From NCBI RefSeq assembly GCF_028657905.1, contig NZ_CP117781.1:2480001-2544000 (forward strand): a stretch of DNA of 64,000 nt. The letters are read 5' to 3'. Source of the stretch: Burkholderia sp. FERM BP-3421. GTDB lineage: Bacteria > Pseudomonadota > Gammaproteobacteria > Burkholderiales > Burkholderiaceae. Below, piece after piece: positions 8,684 through 17,438 of this stretch (the first letter of the stretch is position 1; each line of letters opens with the position of its first letter). The notes beneath the pieces are model-generated. The model was not told the DNA's origin, ran no database searches, and saw nothing but the letters and a program-made list of their open reading frames with translations. The translations under genes and the position numbers were made by a program.

Positions 8684-10135
8684 ATGTCCGCCCCGCTTCC
8701 GAACGTGCGTCCCGATTTCGACCCGGTGCTGGTCGACCTCGTCGACTACGTGCTGGACTACCGTATCGACAGTGCGCTCGCGCTCGAAACCGCGCGCCAT
8801 TGCCTGATCGATACGCTCGGGTGCGGGCTCGAGGCGCTGTCCTACCCCGCCTGCACGAAACTGCTCGGGCCCGTCGTGCCCGGCACCGTGGTGCCGCACG
8901 GCGCGCGCGTGCCCGGCACCTCGCACCAGCTCGATCCGGTGCAGGCGGCCTTCAGTCTCGGCGCGATGATCCGCTGGCTGGACTACAACGACACCTGGCT
9001 CGCCGCCGAATGGGGTCATCCGTCCGACAACCTCGGCGGGATCCTGGCGACGGCCGACTGGCTGTCGCGCAGCGCCGTCGCCGCGGGCCGCCGGCCGCTC
9101 GCGATGAAGGCGGTGCTGCTCGCGATGATCAAGGCCCACGAGATCCAGGGCTGCCTCGCACTCGAGAATTCATTCAACCGCGTCGGCCTCGACCACGTGC
9201 TGCTCGTCAAGCTCGCCTCGACCGCCGTGGTCGGCCAGCTGCTGGGCCTCTCCCGCGACGAGCTGCTGAACGCGGTGTCGCTCGCGATCGTGGACGGCCA
9301 CGCGCTGCGCACCTACCGGCACGCGCCGAACACCGGCTCGCGCAAGTCGTGGGCCGCGGGCGACGCGACCGCGCGCGCGGTGCGCCTCGCGCTGATCGCG
9401 CGCACGGGCGAGATGGGCTATCCGTCTGCGCTGAGCGCGCCGACCTGGGGCTTCTACGACGTGCTGTTCGACGGCCAGCCGTTCCGCTTCCAGCGCCCGT
9501 ACGGCAGCTACGTGATGGAGAACGTGCTGTTCAAGATCGCGTTTCCGGCCGAATTCCACGCGCAGACCGCGGCCGAAGCCGCGCTCGCGCTGCATGCGCA
9601 GCTCGCCGCGCTCGGCCGGCCGGCCGAGACGATCCGGCGCATCACCGTGCGCACGCACGAAGCGGCGCTGCGCATCATCGACAAGACGGGGCCGCTCGCG
9701 AACCCCGCCGACCGCGACCACTGCATCCAGTACATGATCGCGGTGCCGCTGCTGGTCGGCCGCCTGACGGCCGCCGACTACGAGGACGAGGTCGCGCGCG
9801 ACCCGCGCATCGACGCGCTGCGCGCGAAGATCACCTGCGTGGAAGACCCGCAGTTCACGAAGGATTATCACGATCCGGACAAGCGCTCGATCGCGAACGC
9901 GCTGACGATCGAGTTAGACGACGGAACGACGCTGGCGGAGGTGACGGTCGAGTACCCGCTCGGCCACCGCCGGCGACGTGCGGAAGGCATCCCGCTGCTG
10001 GTCGGGAAGTTCCGCGCCAACCTCGCGCGCCGTTTCCCACCCAAGCAGCAACAAGCGATTCTCGACGTGTCGCTGGACCAGGCAAAGCTCGAAGCGATGC
10101 CGGTCAATGAATACGTCGATCTGTACGTGATCTAG
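8684..10135 (+). CDS. prpD: 2-methylcitrate dehydratase PrpD
   Basis: A 483-residue MmgE/PrpD family protein, the same length as the enteric PrpD and similar along its whole length. It dehydrates 2-methylcitrate to 2-methyl-cis-aconitate in the methylcitrate cycle and can also act on citrate. Recognisable blocks include CLIDTLGCGLEAL near residue 45, MIRWLDYNDTWLAAEWGHPSD near residues 93-113, and RTYRHAPNTGSRKSWAAGD in the middle. It directly precedes acnA, so the second step to 2-methylisocitrate could be done by the neighbouring aconitase. No prpB or prpC is in this window. Confidence 0.93.
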   Translation: MSAPLPNVRPDFDPVLVDLVDYVLDYRIDSALALETARHCLIDTLGCGLEALSYPACTKLLGPVVPGTVVPHGARVPGTSHQLDPVQAAFSLGAMIRWLDYNDTWLAAEWGHPSDNLGGILATADWLSRSAVAAGRRPLAMKAVLLAMIKAHEIQGCLALENSFNRVGLDHVLLVKLASTAVVGQLLGLSRDELLNAVSLAIVDGHALRTYRHAPNTGSRKSWAAGDATARAVRLALIARTGEMGYPSALSAPTWGFYDVLFDGQPFRFQRPYGSYVMENVLFKIAFPAEFHAQTAAEAALALHAQLAALGRPAETIRRITVRTHEAALRIIDKTGPLANPADRDHCIQYMIAVPLLVGRLTAADYEDEVARDPRIDALRAKITCVEDPQFTKDYHDPDKRSIANALTIELDDGTTLAEVTVEYPLGHRRRRAEGIPLLVGKFRANLARRFPPKQQQAILDVSLDQAKLEAMPVNEYVDLYVI

Positions 10136-10185
10136 CCGTCAACAGTACGGAGTTTCTTTCCTCGCCTTAAACCCAGGAAAATACC

Positions 10186-12903
10186 ATGGCCCACAACCTC
10201 CACAAAACCCTCAAGGAATTCGACACCGGTTCCGGTAAAGGCAAGTTCTACTCGCTGCCGAAGCTCGGCAAGGAACTGAAGACCAAGATCGAACGGCTGC
10301 CGGTCTCGATCCGGATCGTCCTCGAATCGGTGCTGCGCAACTACGACGGCAAGAAGATCACGGAAGAACATATCGAGCAGCTCGCGAACTGGAAGCCGAA
10401 CGGCAAGCGCGTCGACGAAATCCCGTTCGTCGTGTCGCGCGTCGTGCTGCAGGATTTCACCGGCGTGCCGCTCCTGGCCGACATCGCCGCGATGCGCGGC
10501 GTGGCCGAGCGCTCGGGCAAGAACCCGAAGAAGATCGAGCCGCTGGTCCCGGTCGATCTCGTCGTCGATCACTCGGTGCAGATCGACTACTTCCGCCAGA
10601 AAGACGCGCTCGACCTGAACATGAAGCTGGAATTCCAGCGCAACAACGAGCGCTACCAGTTCATGAAGTGGGGCATGCAGGCCTTCGACACGTTCAAGGT
10701 CGTGCCGCCGGGCGTCGGCATCGTCCACCAGGTGAACCTCGAATACCTCGCGCGCGGCGTGCACAAGAAGGCTGACAGCGGCGACACCGTGTACTACCCG
10801 GACACGCTCGTCGGCACCGACAGCCACACCACGATGATCAACGGCATCGGCGTGGTCGGCTGGGGCGTGGGCGGCATCGAGGCGGAAGCCGGCATGCTCG
10901 GCCAGCCGGTGTACTTCCTGACGCCGGACGTGGTCGGCGTGGAGCTGAAGGGCAAGCTGCGCGAAGGCGTGACGGCCACCGACCTGGTGCTCACGATCAC
11001 CGAGATGCTGCGCAAGGAGAAGGTCGTCGGCAAGTTCGTCGAATTCTTCGGCGAAGGCACCAAGACGCTCGCGCTGCCGGACCGCGCGACGATCGCGAAC
11101 ATGGCGCCGGAATACGGCGCGACGATGGGCTTCTTCCCGGTCGACGACAAGACCATCGACTACTTCAAGGGCACGGGCCGCACCAAGGCGGAAATCGACG
11201 CGTTCCAGAAGTACTTCAAGGCGCAGGATCTGTACGGCATCCCGAAGGCCGGCGAGATCGACTACACGAAGACCCTCACGCTCGACCTCGCCACGGTCGC
11301 GCCGTCGCTCGCGGGCCCGAAGCGTCCGCAGGACCGCATCGAGATCGGCCACGTGAAGTCGACCTTCACCGACCTGTTCTCGAAGCCCGTCGCCGACAAC
11401 GGTTTCGCGAAGAAGGCCAACGACCTCGGCGCGCAGTACGAAACCTCGAACAACGTGAAGGTGAAGAACGGCGACGTGCTGATCGCGGCGATCACCTCGT
11501 GCACGAACACGTCGAACCCGAGCGTGCTGCTCGCGGCCGGCCTGCTCGCGAAGAAGGCGGTCGAGGCCGGCCTCACGGTCGACCCGAAGATCAAGACCTC
11601 GCTCGCGCCGGGATCGCGGATCGTCACCGAATACCTGACGAAGACGGGCCTCCTGCCCTACCTCGCGAAGCTCGGCTTCGAAGTCGCGGCCTACGGCTGC
11701 ACGACCTGTATCGGCAACGCGGGCGACCTGACGCCGGAACTGAACGAAGCGATCGTCAAGAACGACATCGTCGCGGCGGCCGTGCTGTCGGGCAACCGTA
11801 ACTTCGAAGCGCGGATCCACCCGAACATCCGCGCGAACTTCCTCGCGTCGCCGCCGCTCGTCGTGGCGTACGCGATCGCGGGCAACATCACGCGCGACCT
11901 GATGACCGAGCCGGTCGGCCAGGGCAAGGGCGGCAAGGACATCTACCTCGGCGACATCTGGCCGACGAGCGAGGAAGTCCATGCGCTGCTCAAGTTCGCG
12001 CTCGACCCGAAGAAGTTCGAGGAGAACTACGCGAAGCTGACCAAGAAGGGCGACCTCTGGAGCAAGATCGAAGGCGAGACGGGCGAAGTCTACGACTGGC
12101 CGAAGTCGACCTACATCGCGGAGCCGCCGTTCTTCGGCAACGACTTCTCGATGGAGCCGGCCGCATCGATCGCCGCCGTCCAGGGCGCGCGCGCGCTCGG
12201 CATCTTCGGCGACTCGGTGACGACCGACCACATCAGCCCGGCGGGCTCGATCAAGGAAGATTCGCCGGCCGGCAAGTGGCTGAAGGAAAACGGCGTGCAG
12301 AAGGCCGACTTCAACAGCTACGGCTCGCGTCGCGGCAACCATGACGTCATGATGCGCGGCACCTTCGCGAACGTGCGGATCAAGAACCTGATGATCCCGG
12401 CGAAGGCCGACGGTTCGCGCGTCGAGGGCGGCCTGACGATCCACCAGCCGAGCGGCGAACAGCTGTCGATCTATGACGCCGCGATGAAGTACGTCGGCGC
12501 GGACACCCCGACCGTCGTGTTCGCGGGCGAAGAGTACGGCACGGGCTCGTCGCGCGACTGGGCGGCGAAGGGCACGCAGCTGCTCGGCGTGAAGGCCGTG
12601 ATCGCACGCAGCTTCGAGCGGATCCACCGTTCGAACCTGGTCGGCATGGGCGTGCTGCCGCTGCAGTTCAAGGGTGCGGACAGCATCCAGTCGCTCGGCA
12701 TCACCGGCGACGAGACCTACGACATCGAGGATCTGGGCGACGCGTTCAAGCCGCAGCAGGACGTCACGCTGGTGATCCATCGCAAGAACGGCGAAACGAA
12801 GCGCGTGCCGGTGTTGCTGCGCATCGATACGCCGATCGAAGTCGACTACTACAAGCACGGCGGGATCCTGCCGTTCGTGCTGCGCTCGCTGCTCGCAGCC
12901 TAA
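10186..12903 (+). CDS. acnA: Aconitate hydratase A
   Basis: Isomerises citrate to isocitrate; cytoplasmic. The 905-residue protein has the AcnA/IRP domain order. The 4Fe-4S ligands are Cys439 in TSCTNTSNPS and Cys505 and Cys508 in YGCTTCIG. The C-terminal swivel domain contains GDSVTTDHISPAG and the EYGTGSSRDWAAKG active-site loop. It is separated from prpD by 50 bp and from its own terminator by about 60 bp. It completes the mdh, CitE-like, prpD, acnA plus-strand block. Confidence 0.98.
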   Translation: MAHNLHKTLKEFDTGSGKGKFYSLPKLGKELKTKIERLPVSIRIVLESVLRNYDGKKITEEHIEQLANWKPNGKRVDEIPFVVSRVVLQDFTGVPLLADIAAMRGVAERSGKNPKKIEPLVPVDLVVDHSVQIDYFRQKDALDLNMKLEFQRNNERYQFMKWGMQAFDTFKVVPPGVGIVHQVNLEYLARGVHKKADSGDTVYYPDTLVGTDSHTTMINGIGVVGWGVGGIEAEAGMLGQPVYFLTPDVVGVELKGKLREGVTATDLVLTITEMLRKEKVVGKFVEFFGEGTKTLALPDRATIANMAPEYGATMGFFPVDDKTIDYFKGTGRTKAEIDAFQKYFKAQDLYGIPKAGEIDYTKTLTLDLATVAPSLAGPKRPQDRIEIGHVKSTFTDLFSKPVADNGFAKKANDLGAQYETSNNVKVKNGDVLIAAITSCTNTSNPSVLLAAGLLAKKAVEAGLTVDPKIKTSLAPGSRIVTEYLTKTGLLPYLAKLGFEVAAYGCTTCIGNAGDLTPELNEAIVKNDIVAAAVLSGNRNFEARIHPNIRANFLASPPLVVAYAIAGNITRDLMTEPVGQGKGGKDIYLGDIWPTSEEVHALLKFALDPKKFEENYAKLTKKGDLWSKIEGETGEVYDWPKSTYIAEPPFFGNDFSMEPAASIAAVQGARALGIFGDSVTTDHISPAGSIKEDSPAGKWLKENGVQKADFNSYGSRRGNHDVMMRGTFANVRIKNLMIPAKADGSRVEGGLTIHQPSGEQLSIYDAAMKYVGADTPTVVFAGEEYGTGSSRDWAAKGTQLLGVKAVIARSFERIHRSNLVGMGVLPLQFKGADSIQSLGITGDETYDIEDLGDAFKPQQDVTLVIHRKNGETKRVPVLLRIDTPIEVDYYKHGGILPFVLRSLLAA

Positions 12904-12963
12904 GCGCCCTGCTTTTGCAGGTGCCGCGTGCCTCCGCAAGGCGGTGCGCGGCCGATTTGACGC

Positions 12964-12990
12964 CCCGGCTCCGCCGGGCTTTTTTTTTTT
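12964..12990 (+). terminator. acnA intrinsic terminator, interrupted by IS
   Basis: CCCGGC at 12964-12969, a TCC loop and GCCGGG at 12973-12978 form a short GC stem, followed by eleven T. It lies 60 bp after the acnA stop. The insertion sequence begins immediately after the T-run, so the terminator still looks usable. Confidence 0.85.
12983..12990. repeat. Target-site duplication, left copy (T8)
   Basis: The IS is bordered by T-runs: eleven T on the left (12980-12990) and exactly eight T on the right (14294-14301). ISL3 elements make 8-bp target duplications, so the duplicated target was most likely eight T within the terminator tract. Because the tract is uniform, the exact left limits are a convention. 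Confidence 0.75.
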
Positions 12991-14293
12991 GGTTCATCGC
13001 GGGAAACCGTGGAAGCTTTGGGTGCAGTTGGTAATCTGACGCCAGTGGAAACGGGCGTTGGAGGCCAAATTGCTGGATCGCAAAGCACTACAGGCATTGG
13101 GATGCTGGACGGGCTACCGGGTTGAGCGAGTGGAATGGCCGTCGGAGGCAAGCCGAACCCTGTCGCTGTATCTCAAGCCGGTCAGCAAAGTGATGGTCTG
13201 CGAGCAATGCGGCAAACGGTGCCAGCAGATTCACGAGACGACCGTTCGGCGGGTGCGGGATCTGCCCTTATTTGAATACCGGGTGGTGCTCCATGTGCCG
13301 CGCCGACGAGTCTGGTGCGACCACTGCGGCGGCCCTCGGTTGGAGAGGCTGGATTGGCTGGGGCGTTACCAACGGGTCACTGCCCGCTTTGCCAAGGCCT
13401 GCGAGATCTTGCTGAAGTCCGCCAGCGTACAGGCTGTTGCTGCGTTCTATGGTCTGAATTGGCACACTGTCAAATCGATCGACAAAGCCAGTTTGCAAGC
13501 CAGCATTGTTGAGCCGGATTGGGAACAGGTGCGGTATCTGGCCATGGACGAGTTTGCGCTCCACAAGGGCCATCGCTATGCCACCGTGGTTGTTGAGCCG
13601 ATCAGCCGGCAAGTGCTATGGATCGGCCAGGGCCGCTCACGCGAAACCGCCCGAGCCTTCTTCGAGCAGCTTCCCGAAGGCGTTGCCGAGCGCATCGAGG
13701 CGGTCGCCATCGATATGACGACCGCCTATGAGCTGGAAATCAAGGCGAACTGCCCGCAGGCGGAAGTCGTCTATGACTTGTTCCACGTGGTGGCCAAGTA
13801 CGGACGTGAAGTCATTGACCGGGTACGAGTCGATCAGGCCAATCAGCTTCGGCATGACCGTCCTGCGCGCAAAGTACTGAAGTCGAGCCGCTGGCTGCTG
13901 CTGCGCAATCGCCAGAACTTGCGGGCAGATCAGGCGGTACATCTGAATGAACTGCTGGAAGCCAACCAGCCGTTGCTGTGCGTCTATCTGCTACGCGATG
14001 AACTCAAGCGACTCTGGTTCTACCAGAGACCCGCCTGGGCTCAGAAGGCATGGGGACAATGGATCAGGCAGGCTCAGCAGAGCGGCATTACGCCGCTCAA
14101 ACTGTTCGCTGAACGCCTGCAAAGCTACTGGCACGGCATTCTGGCTCGCTGCAAACACCCGCTCAATACCAGCGTCGTCGAAGGCATCAACAACACCATC
14201 AAGGTCATCAAGCGTCGGGCCTACGGCTACCGGGATGAGGAATACTTCTTCCTCAAGATCCGCGCTGCCTTCCCCGGTAATCCGCGATGAACC
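12991..14293 (+). mobile_element. ISL3-family insertion sequence, complete
   Basis: A 1303-bp element whose ends are inverted repeats beginning GGTTCATCGCGG; the left end continues GAAACCG and the right end ATTACCG. It contains one intact transposase gene and no passenger gene. Family assignment rests on the transposase, the size and the 8-bp duplication. It interrupts no gene but lies in the acnA terminator tract. Confidence 0.93.
13058..14290 (+). CDS. ISL3-family transposase
   Basis: A 410-residue DDE transposase. A zinc-binding region (CEQCGKRC near residue 48, WCDHCGGPR near residue 87) and an HTH are followed by the catalytic domain. Candidate catalytic residues are Asp in LAMDEFALHKG, Asp in AIDMTTAYE and Glu in NTSVVEGINNTIK. 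The reading frame opens at a TTG because no in-frame ATG lies upstream of the conserved N-terminus; this start is the least certain point. The stop codon lies three bases inside the right IS end. The gene appears intact, so the element may be active. Confidence 0.93.
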   Translation: MEAKLLDRKALQALGCWTGYRVERVEWPSEASRTLSLYLKPVSKVMVCEQCGKRCQQIHETTVRRVRDLPLFEYRVVLHVPRRRVWCDHCGGPRLERLDWLGRYQRVTARFAKACEILLKSASVQAVAAFYGLNWHTVKSIDKASLQASIVEPDWEQVRYLAMDEFALHKGHRYATVVVEPISRQVLWIGQGRSRETARAFFEQLPEGVAERIEAVAIDMTTAYELEIKANCPQAEVVYDLFHVVAKYGREVIDRVRVDQANQLRHDRPARKVLKSSRWLLLRNRQNLRADQAVHLNELLEANQPLLCVYLLRDELKRLWFYQRPAWAQKAWGQWIRQAQQSGITPLKLFAERLQSYWHGILARCKHPLNTSVVEGINNTIKVIKRRAYGYRDEEYFFLKIRAAFPGNPR

Positions 14294-14301
14294 TTTTTTT
14301 T
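14294..14301. repeat. Target-site duplication, right copy (T8)
   Basis: Eight T separate the right end of the IS from an inverted copy of the same IS end starting at 14302. See the left copy at 12983-12990. Confidence 0.75.
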
Positions 14302-14420
14302 GGTTCATCGCGGATTACCGGGGAAGGCAGCGCGGATCTTCAGACAGAACGTGTCGCGTCGGCAATGAGCCCGGCGTTCGACGACCTTGATGGCGTTGAC
14401 CCGCCCACCCTCGAACGCTT
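14302..14420 (-). pseudogene. Remnant of a second, divergent ISL3 transposase
   Basis: The first 39 bases are identical, in inverted orientation, to the last 39 bases of the adjacent IS. After that the DNA differs but the minus-strand translation stays similar to the transposase C-terminus: EGGRVNAIKVVERRAH followed by a form of the conserved FCLKIRAAFPGNPR ending. Similarity stops near 14420. This is the tail of an older, related element lying tail to tail with the intact copy. Only about 35 codons remain. Confidence 0.75.
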
Positions 14421-14464
14421 CGCTTGCCGACACCCCCATAGCCCTATCGAAAGGCCGCGCTGCT

Positions 14465-14728
14465 TCAACGGAGCAGGTCGATGTTCTCGTCGATTCGAGT
14501 TTGAATGGTCCGCAGGGCATCTCCGGCGATTGCTCGCGGAAACTGGTTCTCGGCGTTGGCGGCAAACTGGCCGACCACGTCGCACAATCGATCGATGACG
14601 CCTGCCGCGTGACCGGCAGGCACCTCGGCTTCCCCTGCAAGGCCGAGCATCGCCTTCCGATCAATCCTCAGGGCCTCTCTCGTCACCGCCATCGGGTGAC
14701 ACCCACCCGGTCCCTCGCAGAACGTCAC
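14465..14728 (-). pseudogene. Gene fragment, possibly HipA C-terminus
   Basis: An open minus-strand stretch of 87 codons whose latter part (from MAVTREALRIDRKAML on) reads like the end of a HipA-family kinase: a basic residue plus RKAMLGLA, then a helix with VIDRLCDVVGQF and a final helix ending in NIDLLR. It has no upstream body and abuts the ISL3 remnant, so it would be a 3' fragment left after rearrangement. The match is from memory of the family and is weak; it could also be a chance open frame. Confidence 0.3.
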
Positions 14729-14791
14729 GTCATCGATTCGGGCTGCCCTCAGGTGTCGCGAGGCGCGGAATCGGAATCCACGAAGTAAACG

Positions 14792-14803
14792 TATACCCCC
14801 CTA
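14792..14803. promoter_or_regulatory. Probable DmeR operator
   Basis: TATACCCCCCTA, a run of six C flanked by TA-rich arms, lies 48 bp before the repressor start. RcnR/DmeR repressors bind a G/C tract flanked by AT inverted repeats of this form. A second C-run, GCCCCCTA at 14823-14830, lies closer to the gene and may be an additional site. Confidence 0.65.
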
Positions 14804-14850
14804 CCCTATCCGAAGTAAGATTGCCCCCTATCGTATTCAGGAGGCAGGCC

Positions 14851-15123
14851 GTGAGCCATACGATTCGCGAGAAACAGAAGCTCCTCAACCGGGTTCGCCG
14901 CATCAAGGGGCAGGTCGAGGCGATCGAGCGTGCGCTCGAAGAAGAGCGCGGCTGCATGGATGTGCTCCAACTCATCACCAGCAGCCGCGGCGCGATGAAC
15001 GGCTTGCTGGCCGTGGTTCTCGAGGACCACATCCGGACGCATCTCGTCGACGCCGAGCCGGACGACGAGCACGGCAGCGGCACCGAGCAGCTGATCGAAG
15101 TCGTCCACAGCTACTTCAAGTAA
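14851..15123 (+). CDS. dmeR: RcnR/DmeR-type nickel/cobalt repressor
   Basis: A 90-residue all-helical DNA-binding repressor of the CsoR/RcnR/FrmR family. The GTG at 14851 is chosen because it follows an AGGAGGCA ribosome site and gives the N-terminus MSHTIREKQ found in RcnR. With this start His3, Cys35, His60 and His64 fall exactly at the four positions used by RcnR to bind Ni(II)/Co(II), which separates it from formaldehyde-sensing FrmR. It lies nine bases before the exporter gene dmeF and behind a C-tract operator. The metal should release it and allow export. An upstream in-frame TTG at 14821 is less likely. Confidence 0.88.
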   Translation: MSHTIREKQKLLNRVRRIKGQVEAIERALEEERGCMDVLQLITSSRGAMNGLLAVVLEDHIRTHLVDAEPDDEHGSGTEQLIEVVHSYFK

Positions 15124-15132
15124 GAGGAAAAC

Positions 15133-16404
15133 ATGAGCCCGTTCGAAGATTCCGCTTTCGGGGCAGGCCACGACCATATCTTCCTGGGGGCCGCCCACGA
15201 GGACAACGAACGCCGGACCTGGATGGTGATTGCGCTGTGCAGCGCGATGATGGTGGCCGAGATCGTCGGCGGCAGCCTGTTCGGCTCGCTCGCGCTCGTC
15301 GCCGATGGCCTGCACATGTCGACGCACGCCGGCGCGATGCTGATCGCCGCGCTCGCGTACACCTACGCGCGCAGGCATGCGGCCGACACGCGCTTCGTAT
15401 TCGGTACGGGCAAGCTCGGCGATCTCGCGGGCTTCACCAGCGCCATCGTGCTCGCCATGATCGCGCTGCTGATCGGATACGAAGCCGTCTCGCGCTTTCT
15501 CGCGCCCGTGCCCATCCACTTCGCCCAGGCGATTCCCATCGCCGTGCTCGGCCTCCTGGTCAATCTCGCGAGCGTCTGGCTGCTGAGCGGCGGCCATCAC
15601 GGCCATGGTCATGGCCATGACCATGCGCACGGTCACGGGCACGCCCACGACGCAGCGGAGCATCGCATCGTCGGCCGCGCAGGCACATTCGCCGTGACGG
15701 TCTTCGAGGACGGCGTGCCGCCCGTGTTCCGCATCACGCCGCAAGCACCGCCTTCCAAACTCGGCGCCGACGAGGCTTCCGTCACGACGGTCCGCCCCGA
15801 CGGCACACGCCAGACCTTCGCATTCGCCGAACGCGAGGGTTATCTGGAGTCGAAGGAGGAGATTCCCGAACCTCACGCATTCGAGGCCGTCGTTCACCTC
15901 GCGGGCGACGAGCACCGCATCGCGTTCGAGGAGCACGCGCACGAGCACGAGGGTGTTCACGCCGCGACAAACCGCGACCACACCATCCGCTCGGCGTACA
16001 TTCACGTCATCGCGGACGCCGCGGTATCCGTGCTCGCGATCGTCGGCCTCCTGCTGGCGCGCGCGTTCGGCTGGCTGTGGATGGACCCGCTCGCGGGCGT
16101 GATCGGCGCTCTCGTGATCGCGAACTGGTCGTGGGGCCTGATGCGCGATACGGGCCGCATCCTGCTCGACATGAGCCCTGACCGGCGCATGGCCGAGAGC
16201 GTGCGCCACGTGATCGAAGACAACGGCGATACCGTGCTCGACCTCCATGTATGGCGCGTGGGCCCGGGCCACATGAGCGCCGCGATCTCGGTGGCCACGG
16301 CGGCGTCGCAGCGAACGCCCGGCTACTACCATGCCGCGCTCAAACGCTTCAAGACGCTGTCGCACTTGACGGTCGAAGTGAATCCGGCGCACGCCGCCGG
16401 CTGA
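15133..16404 (+). CDS. dmeF: Cation diffusion facilitator, DmeF-type Co/Ni exporter
   Basis: A 423-residue inner-membrane metal/proton antiporter. Six transmembrane helices are split by a large His-rich cytoplasmic loop near residues 154-180, rich in HGHGHDHAH repeats. A second His-rich stretch, EEHAHEHEG, follows at about residue 258. Metal-site residues in TM2 and TM5 are present as ALVADGLHMSTHA and HVIADAAVS. The extended loop and the pairing with an RcnR-like repressor are typical of DmeF, which exports Co(II) and Ni(II). The ATG has a GAGGAAA ribosome site. Confidence 0.92.
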   Translation: MSPFEDSAFGAGHDHIFLGAAHEDNERRTWMVIALCSAMMVAEIVGGSLFGSLALVADGLHMSTHAGAMLIAALAYTYARRHAADTRFVFGTGKLGDLAGFTSAIVLAMIALLIGYEAVSRFLAPVPIHFAQAIPIAVLGLLVNLASVWLLSGGHHGHGHGHDHAHGHGHAHDAAEHRIVGRAGTFAVTVFEDGVPPVFRITPQAPPSKLGADEASVTTVRPDGTRQTFAFAEREGYLESKEEIPEPHAFEAVVHLAGDEHRIAFEEHAHEHEGVHAATNRDHTIRSAYIHVIADAAVSVLAIVGLLLARAFGWLWMDPLAGVIGALVIANWSWGLMRDTGRILLDMSPDRRMAESVRHVIEDNGDTVLDLHVWRVGPGHMSAAISVATAASQRTPGYYHAALKRFKTLSHLTVEVNPAHAAG

Positions 16405-16407
16405 ACC

Positions 16408-16602
16408 ATGGGACTCAAATCGCCTTGCATCGACGTATGCGCATTCGACGGCAAATCCGGACTTTGCATCGGCTGTTTTCGCACGCGCGATGAAATTCGC
16501 GGCTGGAAGAAAATGACCGGCCATCGCCGTCACCAGATCCTCAACGAGAGAGCCCGGCGGCAGGCCAAGGTGAAGCGCGCCGCCCCGAACCCGCAGGGAT
16601 GA
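16408..16602 (+). CDS. DUF1289 cysteine-rich small protein
   Basis: A 64-residue protein of the DUF1289 family. Four cysteines near the N-terminus are arranged as CIDVC and CIGC, likely binding a metal ion, followed by the RTRDEIRGWKKM segment typical of the family. Members are often encoded near metabolic genes and their function is unknown. It begins three bases after dmeF and is probably co-transcribed. Confidence 0.85.
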   Translation: MGLKSPCIDVCAFDGKSGLCIGCFRTRDEIRGWKKMTGHRRHQILNERARRQAKVKRAAPNPQG

Positions 16603-16696
16603 AGTCGACGCGGCGAGGGCCCGGGCCGCCGCCCCGGGACGGCCCGGGCGCGCGGCATCGCGCACCGCCCCCACGCCGCCTGGGTGGATGCGGACG

Positions 16697-17251
16697 CTAT
16701 CCCCGCCCCGCGGCAAGCATCAGGCGCAACCCGGGCGCCGCGATGGCGGCCGACGCGGCGCGGTCGATCCATTGCTTCGCATCCAGATACCACCGCCCCA
16801 GCGCGCGGTTCGAGAAACACAGCGCGACGACCGCATACCAGCCGCATTCGACGGCGAACACGAGCGGCGGCAATGCGATGTAGCACCAGAGAGGCGGCGT
16901 CTGCGGCAATGGCGCCGCGAAGATGCGGCCATCCACGATGGCGGTCTTCGGGTTGGTCAGTTGCGTGCTCAAGCCCGTCCGGAACGAACTGCCCAGACTC
17001 GCCGTCGTCGTTGGCGATGCCGGGTCGATCGACAGCGGCGCGGCCTCTCCACGCCAGATTTTCACCGCCAGATAAAGCAGGTAAGCGCCGCCCGCCACCT
17101 TGAGCCCCACGTACAACCATTCCACGCGGCTCAACAGGGAGTAAAGCCCCGCCAGGGCGATGCCGCTGAAGCACACCGAGCCGATGCCCATGCCGACCGC
17201 CGTAGCCAATCCGTTCCTGCGCGACAGGGCGACGGCATTGCGCGCGACCAC
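16697..17251 (-). pseudogene. LysE-type exporter, N-terminus missing
   Basis: The sequence matches LysE/RhtB amino-acid exporters from the first helix end (VARNAVALSRRNGLATAVGMG) to a normal C-terminus including the STQLTNPKTAI loop. Intact relatives begin about 20 residues earlier with a hydrophobic segment ending in a PGPSFVMVARN-like motif. Here an in-frame TGA lies three codons before VARN and then unrelated sequence and a tandem repeat begin. The first half-helix is therefore lost. A GTG at 17251 could start a shortened, probably inactive product. The truncation point lies 35 bp from the 9-bp repeat. Confidence 0.65.
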
Positions 17252-17285
17252 GAAGCTTCACGCAGCGGACAAGCCGGGCACGTCG

Positions 17286-17438
17286 CGTTGAGCGTGTTGA
17301 GCGTGTTGAGCGTGTTGAGCGTGTTGAGCGTGTTGAGCGTGTTGAGCGTGTTGAGCGTGTTGAGCGTGTTGAGCGTGTTGAGCGCGTTGAGCGCGTTGAG
17401 CGCGTTGAGCGCGGTACGCGCGGTACGCGCGGTACGCG
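17286..17438. repeat. 9-bp tandem repeat, 17 units
   Basis: One CGTTGAGCG, ten TGTTGAGCG, three CGTTGAGCG and three CGGTACGCG units run without interruption for 153 bp. The unit is a multiple of three, so both strands stay open as tripeptide repeats, but no gene is supported there. The array lies between the truncated LysE gene and the MFS gene and is a good candidate for copy-number variation between strains. Confidence 0.95.

Noticed and set aside
17286..17438. Tandem repeat considered as a CRISPR array
   Set aside because: Units are 9 bp and contiguous with no spacers, and no cas gene is near.
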